Shown here in pieces: positions 49,194-58,347 of a DNA stretch of 64,000 nucleotides. The notes under the pieces are model-generated. The model worked only from the letters and a program-made list of their open reading frames with translations, ran no database searches and had not been told where the DNA came from. The translations under genes and the position numbers were made by a program. Each line of letters starts with the position of its first letter. Position 1 is the stretch's first letter. This stretch comes from Bacteroidales bacterium (GTDB lineage: Bacteria > Bacteroidota > Bacteroidia > Bacteroidales > Muribaculaceae), in contig DXXM01000001.1 in NCBI GenBank assembly GCA_019416285.1, positions 1 to 64,000 of the forward strand, given 5' to 3'.

Positions 49194-50723
49194 ATGACAA
49201 AAAGATATCCGTTATACATTCTCTTGACTGTCATGCTGATGGGTCTTATATCGGCATGTAACGGCGACTCGGATTCCTTCGTGGCTGAAGGCGATTTCGG
49301 CAACTGTTCGGTCACATCTTTCAGCCTTGCGAAAGACGACAGCGTGCTTGCCCGTCTCGACTCGGTTTATTTCTCGATTGACCTTGTCAACGCCGTGGTT
49401 TTCAACGCCGACTCTCTCCCGAAGGGCACCAAGACCGATAAACTGATTGTGAAAATCGGCACATCATCGGCCAGCGCATGTGACCTCACATACCGCATCC
49501 CCGGCACACAGCGCGACACCACCATCAGCTATCTCGAAAGTCCCAACGACAGCATCAACTTCGCCGACGGCCCCGTGAAACTGCTCGTCACATCATACAA
49601 CGGCCAGTTCAAGCGCGAATACACACTGAAAGTCAACGTCCACAACGTCCAGCCCGACACTCTCTACTGGGACAAGGCCGCATGCCGCCGTCTGCCCGGA
49701 AATGTGAGCGCCCCCGTCGCACAGAAAACTGTGGAGTTCAACGGCAAAGTCTATTGCATGACCTCGTCAGCTTCCGCAGCTTCGGTCGCAGTCTCCGAGG
49801 ACCCCTTCAAGGATGACTGGACCGTCTCGGCCGCAGCGCTCCCCGCCGGTGCCGATGTCACCTCTTTCGCCGCAAGCTCCGACGCCTTCTATATGCTCGA
49901 CCGCTCGGGCAATCTCTACGTTTCGTCCGACGCTCTCTCATGGACTTCGACCGGCGCACGCATGGACCACATCTATGGCGGCTATACCGACCGTGTGCTC
50001 GGAGCCCGCAAGGATGCCGACGGATGGAAACATGTCACTTCCCCCGCCTCGGCCGAGGTTGCCATCCCCTCCGGATGCCCCGTCAGCGGTTCCGGTCAGA
50101 TGATTGTCTACGAGACCAAATGGAGCTCGATGCCCATGGCCATGTTCGTGGGTGGCCGCGATGCCTCCGGACTCCTTGTAGGCTCGACATGGGGCTACGA
50201 CGGAGAGGTGTGGGCCCGTCTGAGCACACGCGACATCGACGAGCGCGAGGAGGTTTCGCTCTTCCCCTATTTCACACCACGTGTCAACAAAAACAACTGG
50301 AAAGTCACCGAGCGCTCGGTGCTCGTGGCCCTCGGCGGAAGCTATGAATCTACCGCAGGACAGGTCGTGTCTAAAAACGTATATGTATCCTACGACCAGG
50401 GTATCACCTGGGACGAGGCTTCGGACTATATGCAGTTGCCCGACTACATTCCCGGATTTGCCGGCGCGCAGGCCATAGTGGTGCCCACTGTCCTTGACGA
50501 ATCCACTCCCCGTAGTGCCTCGGCATGGAAAAGTTTCGCCAGCCGTGCGCTCCCAGTCTGGGCCACGCCGGTGCATCCTGCGGTCAGCCGCGTGAACGCT
50601 CCGATTGACGAGTGGGAATGTCCCTACATCTATCTCTTCGGAGGCACCGATAACAAAGGCAAGCTCTACGACACTTTCTGGCGCGGTGTCATCCGCCGCT
50701 ACACTTTCCGTCCCCTATATTAA
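49194..50723 (+). CDS. DUF6242-type lipoprotein with propeller-like repeats
   Basis: The 509-residue protein has a lipoprotein signal ending GLISAC (about residue 22), an N-terminal Ig-like domain (about 30-150, VTSFSLAKDDSVLARLDSVYFSID core SFSLAKDDSVL) and a C-terminal region of six or so repeating blade-like strands (VAVSEDPFKDDWTV, YVSSDALSWTSTGA, NVYVSYDQGITWDEAS, IYLFGGTDNKGKLYDTFW). This matches the Bacteroidales DUF6242 layout. It is a surface or periplasmic protein of unknown role. The DUF6089 gene starts 15 bases downstream. Confidence 0.85.
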   Translation: MTKRYPLYILLTVMLMGLISACNGDSDSFVAEGDFGNCSVTSFSLAKDDSVLARLDSVYFSIDLVNAVVFNADSLPKGTKTDKLIVKIGTSSASACDLTYRIPGTQRDTTISYLESPNDSINFADGPVKLLVTSYNGQFKREYTLKVNVHNVQPDTLYWDKAACRRLPGNVSAPVAQKTVEFNGKVYCMTSSASAASVAVSEDPFKDDWTVSAAALPAGADVTSFAASSDAFYMLDRSGNLYVSSDALSWTSTGARMDHIYGGYTDRVLGARKDADGWKHVTSPASAEVAIPSGCPVSGSGQMIVYETKWSSMPMAMFVGGRDASGLLVGSTWGYDGEVWARLSTRDIDEREEVSLFPYFTPRVNKNNWKVTERSVLVALGGSYESTAGQVVSKNVYVSYDQGITWDEASDYMQLPDYIPGFAGAQAIVVPTVLDESTPRSASAWKSFASRALPVWATPVHPAVSRVNAPIDEWECPYIYLFGGTDNKGKLYDTFWRGVIRRYTFRPLY

Positions 50724-50738
50724 TAATGTGGAACTGAA

Positions 50739-51440
50739 ATGAAATCTCTCCTTCTGTCCTTGTTAATGACACTTTCGGCTCTGGCTTTTCCGGCCCGGGC
50801 TTTCGCACAGACGCAAGAGAGCGTCGAGGAATATAAATTTGACATAGGAGCCGGCATAGGCATGTCGGGCTATCTTGGCGATGCAAACGAAAGCAACATG
50901 TTCGCGCATCCCGGCGTAGCCTTCAATGCCACTTTCCGCTATCTCATCAACAGCCGCTGGGCCATCCGCGGCATGCTCACCGGTGTCTCTCTCAGCGGCT
51001 CGACCGCCGATATGGACAATGTGCTCCCCGAAGGCAAGGTCTACGATTTCAAGTCGTCGGTCTATGACCTGGGGGCGAGAGCCGAGTTCAATTTCTTCAA
51101 CTACGGCATAGGGGAGACCTACAAGCGTCTCACACGCATCTCGCCCTATCTGAGTCTCGGCCTCGGAGTGGCTATGGCGAGCTCCGGCGGCGACACATCG
51201 GTGGCTATGAGCCTCCCTATGGGATTCGGAGTGAAATATAAGCTCCGTCCGCGCCTCAATCTCGGTCTGGAGTTCTCGATGACAAAGGTTTTCGGCGACA
51301 AGGTCGACAGTTCCGAACTGACCGACCTCTACCAGATCAAGAGTTCCTTCCTCAAGAATACCGACTGGTATTCATCGCTGATGTTCACAGTCACCTACGA
51401 GTTCGGCAAGCGTTGCGTCACCTGCCACCGTATCGACTGA
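50739..51440 (+). CDS. DUF6089 outer-membrane barrel protein, PorG-related
   Basis: The 233-residue protein has a signal peptide (about 1-24) and a small beta-barrel with FDIGAGIGMSGYLGDANES, INSRWAIRGMLTGVSLSG (core SRWAIRGMLTGVS) and FNFFNYGIGETYKRLTRISPYLSLGLG (core RISPYLSLGLGVAM). It is in the family of PorG, a type IX secretion component in Porphyromonas, and the gene order with uppS, bamA and two ompH genes is the same. No other type IX genes are present here, so the secretion role is not implied. It is 93 bases before uppS. Confidence 0.8.
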   Translation: MKSLLLSLLMTLSALAFPARAFAQTQESVEEYKFDIGAGIGMSGYLGDANESNMFAHPGVAFNATFRYLINSRWAIRGMLTGVSLSGSTADMDNVLPEGKVYDFKSSVYDLGARAEFNFFNYGIGETYKRLTRISPYLSLGLGVAMASSGGDTSVAMSLPMGFGVKYKLRPRLNLGLEFSMTKVFGDKVDSSELTDLYQIKSSFLKNTDWYSSLMFTVTYEFGKRCVTCHRID

Positions 51441-51533
51441 GAACCCCGCAGCTGCTTTTTGAAACAGAATTAAAACCAATCTTCCCCGTCGGTCAGCCGC
51501 AAGTCGGTGTGGCGGCGGATTCATAAAGAGAAT

Positions 51534-52283
51534 ATGACAGAAGAAATAGACAGAAATTGCCTGCCGCACCATGTGGCCATCATCATGGACGGAAACGGTC
51601 GCTGGGCCAAGGCCCGCGGACTGGACCGCAGCGAGGGACATGTCGAGGGTGTCAACACCGTGCGCCGCATCACGGAGGTGGCATCGGAACTCGGCATTGG
51701 CTATCTCACACTCTACACATTCTCAACCGAAAACTGGAACAGACCTCAGGAGGAAGTCGACGCACTGATGCACCTGATAGTGATTGCCATCGAGCGCGAG
51801 ACCCCCGACCTGATCAAGAATAATGTGCGCCTGCAGATGATTGGCGACAGCTCGCGCATGCCCCGCGAGGCCTATGAGCGTCTCCAGCAGTGTATCGCCG
51901 ATACCTCGCATTGCACGGGCCTCACGCTTGTCCTTGCCATCAGCTATTCGTCGCGCTGGGAGCTCGTGCGCGCCGCCCGTCTTTTTGCCGAGGATGTGGC
52001 CGCCGGACGTGCCGAAGCATCCGCGATGGATTCCGACGCCGCTTTCTCCCGCTATCTCACCACCGCTTCCTATCCCGACCCTGACCTGCTCATCCGCACC
52101 GGGGGCGACCACCGCATCAGCAACTTCCTGCTCTGGCAGATTGCATATTCCGAGATATATGTGACAGACACATACTGGCCCGACTTCTCACGCGAGGATT
52201 TCATCCAGGCGCTGAAAGACTTCCGCGGCCGCGAGCGCCGTTTCGGTCTGACCTCGGAGCAACTCGGACAATCCACCAAATAA
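51534..52283 (+). CDS. uppS: Undecaprenyl diphosphate synthase (isoprenyl transferase)
   Basis: UppS makes the C55 lipid carrier for cell-wall and polysaccharide synthesis. The 249-residue protein has HHVAIIMDGNGRWAKARGL (catalytic aspartate, about 12-30), TLYTFSTENWNRP and LLIRTGGDHRISNFLLWQIAYSEIY (core TGGDHRISNFLLWQ), all classical for cis-prenyltransferases. ATG 51534 is preferred; an upstream GTG at 51507 in frame adds nine residues without family similarity. It precedes bamA by 34 bases in the envelope operon. Confidence 0.95.
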   Translation: MTEEIDRNCLPHHVAIIMDGNGRWAKARGLDRSEGHVEGVNTVRRITEVASELGIGYLTLYTFSTENWNRPQEEVDALMHLIVIAIERETPDLIKNNVRLQMIGDSSRMPREAYERLQQCIADTSHCTGLTLVLAISYSSRWELVRAARLFAEDVAAGRAEASAMDSDAAFSRYLTTASYPDPDLLIRTGGDHRISNFLLWQIAYSEIYVTDTYWPDFSREDFIQALKDFRGRERRFGLTSEQLGQSTK

Positions 52284-52317
52284 CTGAAAACCATCCCTCC
52301 ACACAAACTTCTGACCA

Positions 52318-54993
52318 ATGCGTCTTAAATTCATCACATTCCTGCTTCTGCTCTCATCAATCACCGCATTCTTCGGCGCCTATGCCCAGGCTCCGACCGA
52401 CACGGTCTATAATCCCACCATACTTTTCACCGGCCTCCCCAAGACCTACGAGATTGCCGACATCCAGGTGAAGGGTGCCGACAACTATGAGGATTACATC
52501 GTCATCGGCTACACCGGACTGAAAGTGGGTGACATCATCACTATCCCGAGTTCCGACATCACCGACGCTTCGAAACGTCTGTGGCGCCAGGGCCTTTTCT
52601 CGAAAGTGCAGATTACGGTCGACAAGGTCGTAGGCAACAAGGCATATCTCACACTCAATCTGCGCCAGCAGCCGAGAATCTCGGAAATCAACTACAATGG
52701 CGTAAAGAAAGGTGAGAAGCAGGATCTCGATGAAGCGCTCCAGCTCAGAAAGGGCAATCAGATTACCCAGAACATCGTCAACCGTGCGGAGCAGATTATC
52801 ACGAAATATTATGGCAACAAGGGCTTCGGCAACGCTACTGTCAAAATCAATCTCACCGAGGATCTTTCGCACCCCAACGAAGTGATTGTCGACATCAATG
52901 TCAACAAGAACGACAAGGTAAAGGTCCACAAAATCTATATCGACGGCAACGAAGTGCTCAGCGACAACCAGCTGCAGCGCGTCATGAAGAAAACCAACGA
53001 GAAAGGCAAGCTCCTCAACCTTTTCCGTCAGAAGAAATTCGTGGAGAGTGACTATGAGGACGACCTCAAGCGTATCATTCAGAAATATAACGAGAAAGGT
53101 TACCGCGACGCCGTGATTCTCGCGGACTCCGTGGTGCCCTACGACGAAAAGACGGTCGATGTCTACATCTCGCTCGAAGAAGGCAAGAAATATTACCTGA
53201 ACGACATCACCTGGGTGGGCAACACCGTCTATTCCACCGATCTTCTCTCGGCTGTGCTCGGCATGGAGAAGGGCGATGTCTACAATCAGAAGCTCCTCGA
53301 CAAGCGTACCAAGGACGACGAGGACGCCATCGCCAACTATTACATGGACCGCGGCTACCTCTTCTTCGACCTCACTCCGATTGAGAAGAATGTGAGCGGC
53401 GACTCCGTCGACCTCGAGATGCGAATCATCGAAGGTCCGCAGGCCCGAATCAATAATGTGATTATCAACGGTAATGACCGTCTCTATGAGAAGGTGATCC
53501 GCCGCGAGCTCCACGTCAAGCCGGGCGAGCTCTTCAACAAGAGCGACCTCATGCGTTCAGCACGTGAAATCGCCCAGACCGGTCACTTCGACCCGGAAAA
53601 CATGGACATCCGCCCCGAACCCAACCAGGAGGACGGCACCGTGGACATCCTCTTCAACCTTGAATCCAAGTCCAACGACCAGTTCGAGTTCTCGATGGGC
53701 TGGGGTCAGACAGGTGTCATCGGTAAGGTGGCCATCAAGTTCACCAACTTCTCGATAAAGAACCTCTTCTATCCCAACAGCTACAAGGGTCTCGTCCCGC
53801 AGGGCGACGGTCAGCAGCTCACCATCTCCGCGCAGACCAATGCCCGCTACTATCAGGCCTACAGTATCTCCTTCCTCGACCCGTGGTTCGGCGGCAAGCG
53901 ACCCAACTCGCTCTCCGTATCGGCCTACTACAGCCGTCAGACCGGTGTGAACTCGTCATACTACAGCAACCTCTATAACCGCTACGGTTACGGCTACGGA
54001 TATGGTTATGGCTACGGATATGGCTACGGCAACTATGGCTATGACAACAACTACTCTTACGAAAACGCCTACGACCCCAACAAGTATCTTCAGATGCTCG
54101 GCGTGTCGGTCGGTTTCGGAAAGCGTCTCAACTGGCCTGACGACTACTTCACCTTCCAGGCCGAGCTCGGCTACAGCTGGTATAACCTGAAGAACTGGAA
54201 CTACCTCCTTCAGATGACCAACGGTACCTCAAACTCCTTCACCCTCGGCCTGACCCTCGCCCGTAACTCTACCGACAATCCTCTCTACACCCGTACCGGT
54301 TCGGACTTCTCGCTCAACCTCCAGCTCACTCCTCCCGCTTCGCTCTTCGGCAAAAAGGACTGGAAGAAGCTCTACGAGAAGGCTGAAATCAGCAACTCTT
54401 ACTACTATTATCAGGACTCGAAGAACAAGGAAGTCAACCAGGCCCGCCAGGAACTCTATCGCTGGATTGAATACTGGAAGCTCCGTTTCAAGTCGCGCAC
54501 CTATACTCCGCTCACCAACAAGGACGGCAAATATACCCTCGTGATGATGACCCGTGCCGACATCGGTCTCCTCGGCAGCTACAACAAGTATCTCAAGTCA
54601 CCTTTCGAGACATTCTACGTCGGTGGTGACGGTATGTCAGGCTCCTACACCTACGCGCAGGAGACCATCGCCCTCCGCGGTTACGACAACGGTCAGCTCA
54701 CCGGTCAGGGCAGTGGCTATGCCTACACCCGTTTCGGTGTCGAGCTCCACTTTCCCTTCATGCTCCAGCCCACCACAACAATCTACGGTCTGACCTTCAT
54801 CGAAGGCGGTAACGCGTGGACCTCAGTGAAGAATTTCTCACCCTTCGACCTCAAGCGTAGCGCCGGCGCCGGTGTCCGCATCTATCTCCCGATGATCGGT
54901 ATGATGGGTATCGACTGGGCCTACGGTTTCGACACCGCCTACGGCGAGAAGGGTGGCTCGCACTTCCACTTCATTCTCGGTCAGGAATTCTGA
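52318..54993 (+). CDS. bamA: Outer-membrane assembly factor BamA
   Basis: BamA inserts beta-barrel proteins in the outer membrane. The 891-residue protein has a signal peptide (about 1-25), five POTRA domains (about 45-440, with YEIADIQVKGADNYEDY and KKYYLNDITWVGNTVYS) and a 16-strand Omp85 barrel ending HFHFILGQEF, with the terminal phenylalanine. GGDGMSGSYTYAQETIALRGYD (core MSGSYTYAQETIALRGY) corresponds to the conserved L6 region; the usual VRGF/Y motif reads LRGY. A Tyr-Gly repeat is inserted in an extracellular loop (about 556-571). OmpH chaperones follow. Confidence 0.95.
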   Translation: MRLKFITFLLLLSSITAFFGAYAQAPTDTVYNPTILFTGLPKTYEIADIQVKGADNYEDYIVIGYTGLKVGDIITIPSSDITDASKRLWRQGLFSKVQITVDKVVGNKAYLTLNLRQQPRISEINYNGVKKGEKQDLDEALQLRKGNQITQNIVNRAEQIITKYYGNKGFGNATVKINLTEDLSHPNEVIVDINVNKNDKVKVHKIYIDGNEVLSDNQLQRVMKKTNEKGKLLNLFRQKKFVESDYEDDLKRIIQKYNEKGYRDAVILADSVVPYDEKTVDVYISLEEGKKYYLNDITWVGNTVYSTDLLSAVLGMEKGDVYNQKLLDKRTKDDEDAIANYYMDRGYLFFDLTPIEKNVSGDSVDLEMRIIEGPQARINNVIINGNDRLYEKVIRRELHVKPGELFNKSDLMRSAREIAQTGHFDPENMDIRPEPNQEDGTVDILFNLESKSNDQFEFSMGWGQTGVIGKVAIKFTNFSIKNLFYPNSYKGLVPQGDGQQLTISAQTNARYYQAYSISFLDPWFGGKRPNSLSVSAYYSRQTGVNSSYYSNLYNRYGYGYGYGYGYGYGYGNYGYDNNYSYENAYDPNKYLQMLGVSVGFGKRLNWPDDYFTFQAELGYSWYNLKNWNYLLQMTNGTSNSFTLGLTLARNSTDNPLYTRTGSDFSLNLQLTPPASLFGKKDWKKLYEKAEISNSYYYYQDSKNKEVNQARQELYRWIEYWKLRFKSRTYTPLTNKDGKYTLVMMTRADIGLLGSYNKYLKSPFETFYVGGDGMSGSYTYAQETIALRGYDNGQLTGQGSGYAYTRFGVELHFPFMLQPTTTIYGLTFIEGGNAWTSVKNFSPFDLKRSAGAGVRIYLPMIGMMGIDWAYGFDTAYGEKGGSHFHFILGQEF
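53983..54030 (+). repeat. Eight tandem TAYGGN units inside bamA
   Basis: Six-base units coding Tyr-Gly repeat eight times in a row, then a related AAC-TAT-GGC-TAT tail continues the pattern. Variation in unit number keeps the frame, so loop length could change without breaking the gene. Confidence 0.9.
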
Positions 54994-55117
54994 TGGATTG
55001 TCTGAATCCATATAATTCGGACTTTGAGAGGGATTTCTGAGCGCCGCTTTAAACTTTTCACATGCTGGTGCGTCTATATTATATGAACATATTCCAACTA
55101 CTTAACACCGCCAAGGT

Positions 55118-55633
55118 ATGAAAAAGATTTTTCTGACATTAGCCTTCATGCTCGCATGCTTCACCGGAGCCTATGCGCAGAAGTTCGCGCTTGTCGACAT
55201 GGATTATATCCTCTCCAACGTCCCTGCCTATGAGATGGCCAACGAGCAGCTCAACCAGATTTCCCAGCGCTGGCAGAAAGAGGTGGAGGCTGTCGCAAAG
55301 GAAGCCGAGACACTCTATAAGAACTATCAGAACGAGATGGTGTTCCTGACCGACGAGCAGAAGAAAAAGAAAGAGGAGGAAATCGTGGCCAGCGAGAAGA
55401 AGGCCGCCGAACTCCGCCAGAAATACTTCGGCCCCGACGGTGAGCTCTACAAGAAGCGTCAGACTCTCATGAAGCCTATTCAGGACGATGTCTACAACGC
55501 CGTCAAGAAGGTTTCCGAGGAGCGCGGCTACCAGTGTATCTTCGACCGTGCCTCCGCTGCCGACATAATCTTCGCCTCGCCCCGTATCGACGTCTCCAAC
55601 GAGGTTCTTGAAAAGTTAGGTTATTCCAAATAA
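55118..55633 (+). CDS. ompH: OmpH/Skp-family periplasmic chaperone, first copy
   Basis: Skp-like chaperones hold unfolded outer-membrane proteins in the periplasm. The 171-residue protein has a signal peptide (1-20, ending GAYAQ), FALVDMDYILSNVPAYE and a long alpha-helical coiled coil (about 40-130, EAVAKEAETLYKNYQNEM and EEEIVASEKKAAELRQKYF). It ends in a small beta core with YQCIFDRASAADIIFASP. The name is by family; it is the first of two copies downstream of bamA. Confidence 0.92.
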   Translation: MKKIFLTLAFMLACFTGAYAQKFALVDMDYILSNVPAYEMANEQLNQISQRWQKEVEAVAKEAETLYKNYQNEMVFLTDEQKKKKEEEIVASEKKAAELRQKYFGPDGELYKKRQTLMKPIQDDVYNAVKKVSEERGYQCIFDRASAADIIFASPRIDVSNEVLEKLGYSK

Positions 55634-55639
55634 TTTGCC

Positions 55640-55647
55640 TATCTTTG
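55640..55647 (+). promoter_or_regulatory. -7 element before the second ompH copy
   Basis: TATCTTTG matches TAnnTTTG and lies 86 bases before the second chaperone ATG, after the stop of the first copy. It suggests separate expression of the second copy. No clear -33. Confidence 0.4.
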
Positions 55648-55733
55648 CAACCGCTCCGTCGTGATGACAAAGCGTCGCCACGTTTCCAGAATCCGCAGTT
55701 TAATAACTAAAAATAAAACTACTCAATACAACG

Positions 55734-56225
55734 ATGATTAAGAAACTTTTGCTCGCAATCATGATTGCGTTCCCCATGAGCCTCTTCGCACAGAAATTCG
55801 GTGTGATCAACACTCAGGAACTCATGCAGGCTCTTCCTGAAATGAAGACCGTTCAGGAGCAGATGCAGGCTGCAACCAAAAAGTATGAAGATGAGTTTGC
55901 AAAACTCCAGGAAGAGATGAACAAGAAGTTCCAGGAATTCCAGGCTCTCGACGAAAACACTCCTGCCACCATCAAGGACCGCCGCACTCAGGAGCTCCAG
56001 GAAATCGACAATAAGATTCAGCGCTTCCGCGAGACCGCACAGCAGGATCTCCAGCGTCAGAACCAGCAGCTTATGGCTCCTATCCAGGACAAGGTGCTCA
56101 AGGCCATCCAGGGCGTAGGCGCTGAAGGCAACTACACTTTCATCTTCGAGAATGTGATGCCTATCTACACAGGCACCGATGTCACCGACGTGACTCCTCT
56201 GGTCAAGACCCGTCTCGGCATCTGA
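55734..56225 (+). CDS. ompH: OmpH/Skp-family periplasmic chaperone, second copy
   Basis: The 163-residue protein has a signal peptide (1-20, ending SLFAQ), FGVINTQELMQALPEMKTVQ and a coiled coil rich in glutamine and glutamate (about 35-115), ending with GNYTFIFENVMPIYTGTDV. It shares the same fold as the copy upstream but differs in sequence, so it is an old duplication. The tandem arrangement after bamA is conserved in Bacteroidales. Confidence 0.92.
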   Translation: MIKKLLLAIMIAFPMSLFAQKFGVINTQELMQALPEMKTVQEQMQAATKKYEDEFAKLQEEMNKKFQEFQALDENTPATIKDRRTQELQEIDNKIQRFRETAQQDLQRQNQQLMAPIQDKVLKAIQGVGAEGNYTFIFENVMPIYTGTDVTDVTPLVKTRLGI

Positions 56226-56379
56226 TTTGCCCCCCGGTTCTTCCCCGAAGAAAGATTTAAGATAAAACACCCGTCCGCCATGTCATCCGCACTACGCGGA
56301 TAGCATGGCGGCGTCGGGTATTAATCCCCTCCATATTCAAAACCAACCGTCACACCACCACACATCCCCCGCTTCTGCT

Positions 56380-58347
56380 ATGTTTCGAATCAAGCGCATG
56401 GACATCTTCATCCTTCAGAGCTTCCTGCCTCTGTTTCTGATGACGTTCTGCATCTGTCTGTTCATAGTCCTCATGCAGTTCCTATGGCGCTATATCGACG
56501 AACTGGTCGGTAAGGGACTCGGTGTGGATGTCATCGGCGAGCTCTTCTTCTACGCCGCGCTCACGATGATTCCGATGGCGCTCCCGCTTGCCATCCTTCT
56601 CGCCTCGCTGATGACCTTCGGCAACCTCGGCGAGCAGTTTGAACTCACAGCCATGAAAGCCTCGGGCATCTCGCTCCTGCGCACTATGGCACCCCTGATT
56701 GTGCTGATGGTGATGATTGCCACCGGCGCTTTCTTTTTTCAGAACGATGTGCTCCCCGTGGCGCAGACAAAGATGTGGACGCTCCTCTATTCGATGCGTC
56801 AGAAGTCGCCCGAGCTCGAAATCCCCGAAGGTGTGTTCTATGACCAGATTCCGGGCTACAACCTCTTCGTGCAGGAGAAAAATCGCGAGACCGGAGTGCT
56901 CTACGAGGTGATGATCTATGATGTCTCGAAGGGATTCGAGAACTCCTCGATTATTCTCGCGGATTCAGGCAAGATGTCGATAACCCCTGACAAGACCCAC
57001 CTTTTTCTGCGCCTCTGGAACGGCGAGTCGTTTGAAAACCTCAAGGACGCCGGTGCCTCCAACATGCGCAATGTCCCCTACAGGCGTGAATCTTTTGACA
57101 TCAAGGAAATCATGCTGAAATTCGACACCAACTTCAACCGTATGGACGAGGAGGGCATGCGCCGCCAGTATGTCGGCAAGAATATGGCCGAACTGCAGGC
57201 CACAATCGACTCCGTGGGCGCGCGTGTCGACTCCCTCGGCAATGACTACGGCACCGCACTGCGCGAATATCCCTACCTCGGACTCAGAAACTATCAGACA
57301 CGCACCGACAGCGGTCAGACCGTCAGGGTGCGCCGTCCCGACGTGGCTCTTCAGAAACCTGTTAACGTCGATTCGCTCCTGCGCGGCTCCACCTCGGGCA
57401 TGCGCCTCAATTATCTCAACCAGGGCCTTGCCAAAGCGCAGCGCATGCGTCAGGAATACGAATACAAGAGCCTTGCCATGGCCGACGACATGAAGAGCCT
57501 GCGCCGCCATGCCATAGAGCTGCAGAAAAAATTCACTCTCTCATTCGCCTGCATCATATTCTTCTTCATCGGCGCCCCCCTCGGCGCGATTATCCGCAAG
57601 GGCGGTCTCGGAGCCCCGCTTGTCATATCTGTATTCCTTTTCATATTTTACTATATCATAGACAATACCGGCTATAAGCTGGCCCGCGACGGCAAGTGGG
57701 AGGTATGGCAGGGCATGTGGCTCAGCGCCGCGGTGCTCCTTCCGCTTGGCATATTCTTCACCTACAAGGCTGTCAACGACTCTGCCGTGTTCAACAAGGA
57801 CGCCTATCTCAACCTCTTCCGCAAATTCTTCGGCGTGAGCGAGGTGCGCCACGTTGAGATGAAGGAGCTTGTGATGGAGGAGGTGAACCCCGCCGACGCC
57901 GTTGAGCGCCTCGAAGTGCTCAAGCAGGAGGTGGCCGCATATCTGCACGACAACAAGGCCCGTCAGAGCTATCCCGACTACTGGCTCCGCGGCTATGACC
58001 GCGACAGCCTCCACCGTCTGCGCGACACCATAGAGGCCGATGTCGACTATCTTTCCAATTCGCGCGAGAAGATGGTGATCCTGAAACTCATGGACATGCC
58101 TATTCTCCGCAGCCTGTGGTTCCAGCAGCCTTCCACAAAGAAATGGCTGTCATGGACCATGATGCTGCTCTTCCCTGTGGGACTCCCCGTGTGGTTCTAC
58201 GGCCGCAAGACCCAGGCGCGTCTGCGCGACGAGCTCGGGACCGTGACGAAAGTCTCGGACCAGCTTATCGAGCTGATAGCTCCCCATAAGACAGATTCTC
58301 CCTTTTCTACCTTAACCAATGATAAACCCGATGGAACAGAACATTAA
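56380..58347 (+). CDS. LptF/LptG family lipopolysaccharide export permease
   Basis: The 655-residue protein begins MFRIKRMDIFILQSFLPLFLMTFCICLF (core RMDIFILQSFLPLFLMTF) and has three N-terminal and three C-terminal membrane helices around a periplasmic domain, the YjgP/YjgQ layout that moves LPS from the inner membrane. It is larger than the usual 360 residues because of a long insertion (about 290-420) with coiled-coil character and a cytoplasmic C-terminal extension (about 500-655), as seen in Bacteroidota. ATG 56380 is preferred to 56305, which adds an unrelated stretch. Its end overlaps ribBA by 29 bases. Confidence 0.9.
   Translation: MFRIKRMDIFILQSFLPLFLMTFCICLFIVLMQFLWRYIDELVGKGLGVDVIGELFFYAALTMIPMALPLAILLASLMTFGNLGEQFELTAMKASGISLLRTMAPLIVLMVMIATGAFFFQNDVLPVAQTKMWTLLYSMRQKSPELEIPEGVFYDQIPGYNLFVQEKNRETGVLYEVMIYDVSKGFENSSIILADSGKMSITPDKTHLFLRLWNGESFENLKDAGASNMRNVPYRRESFDIKEIMLKFDTNFNRMDEEGMRRQYVGKNMAELQATIDSVGARVDSLGNDYGTALREYPYLGLRNYQTRTDSGQTVRVRRPDVALQKPVNVDSLLRGSTSGMRLNYLNQGLAKAQRMRQEYEYKSLAMADDMKSLRRHAIELQKKFTLSFACIIFFFIGAPLGAIIRKGGLGAPLVISVFLFIFYYIIDNTGYKLARDGKWEVWQGMWLSAAVLLPLGIFFTYKAVNDSAVFNKDAYLNLFRKFFGVSEVRHVEMKELVMEEVNPADAVERLEVLKQEVAAYLHDNKARQSYPDYWLRGYDRDSLHRLRDTIEADVDYLSNSREKMVILKLMDMPILRSLWFQQPSTKKWLSWTMMLLFPVGLPVWFYGRKTQARLRDELGTVTKVSDQLIELIAPHKTDSPFSTLTNDKPDGTEH

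Noticed and set aside
53983..54060. CRISPR-like array
   Set aside because: The repeat is a short in-frame Tyr-Gly coding repeat without spacers; no cas genes are present.
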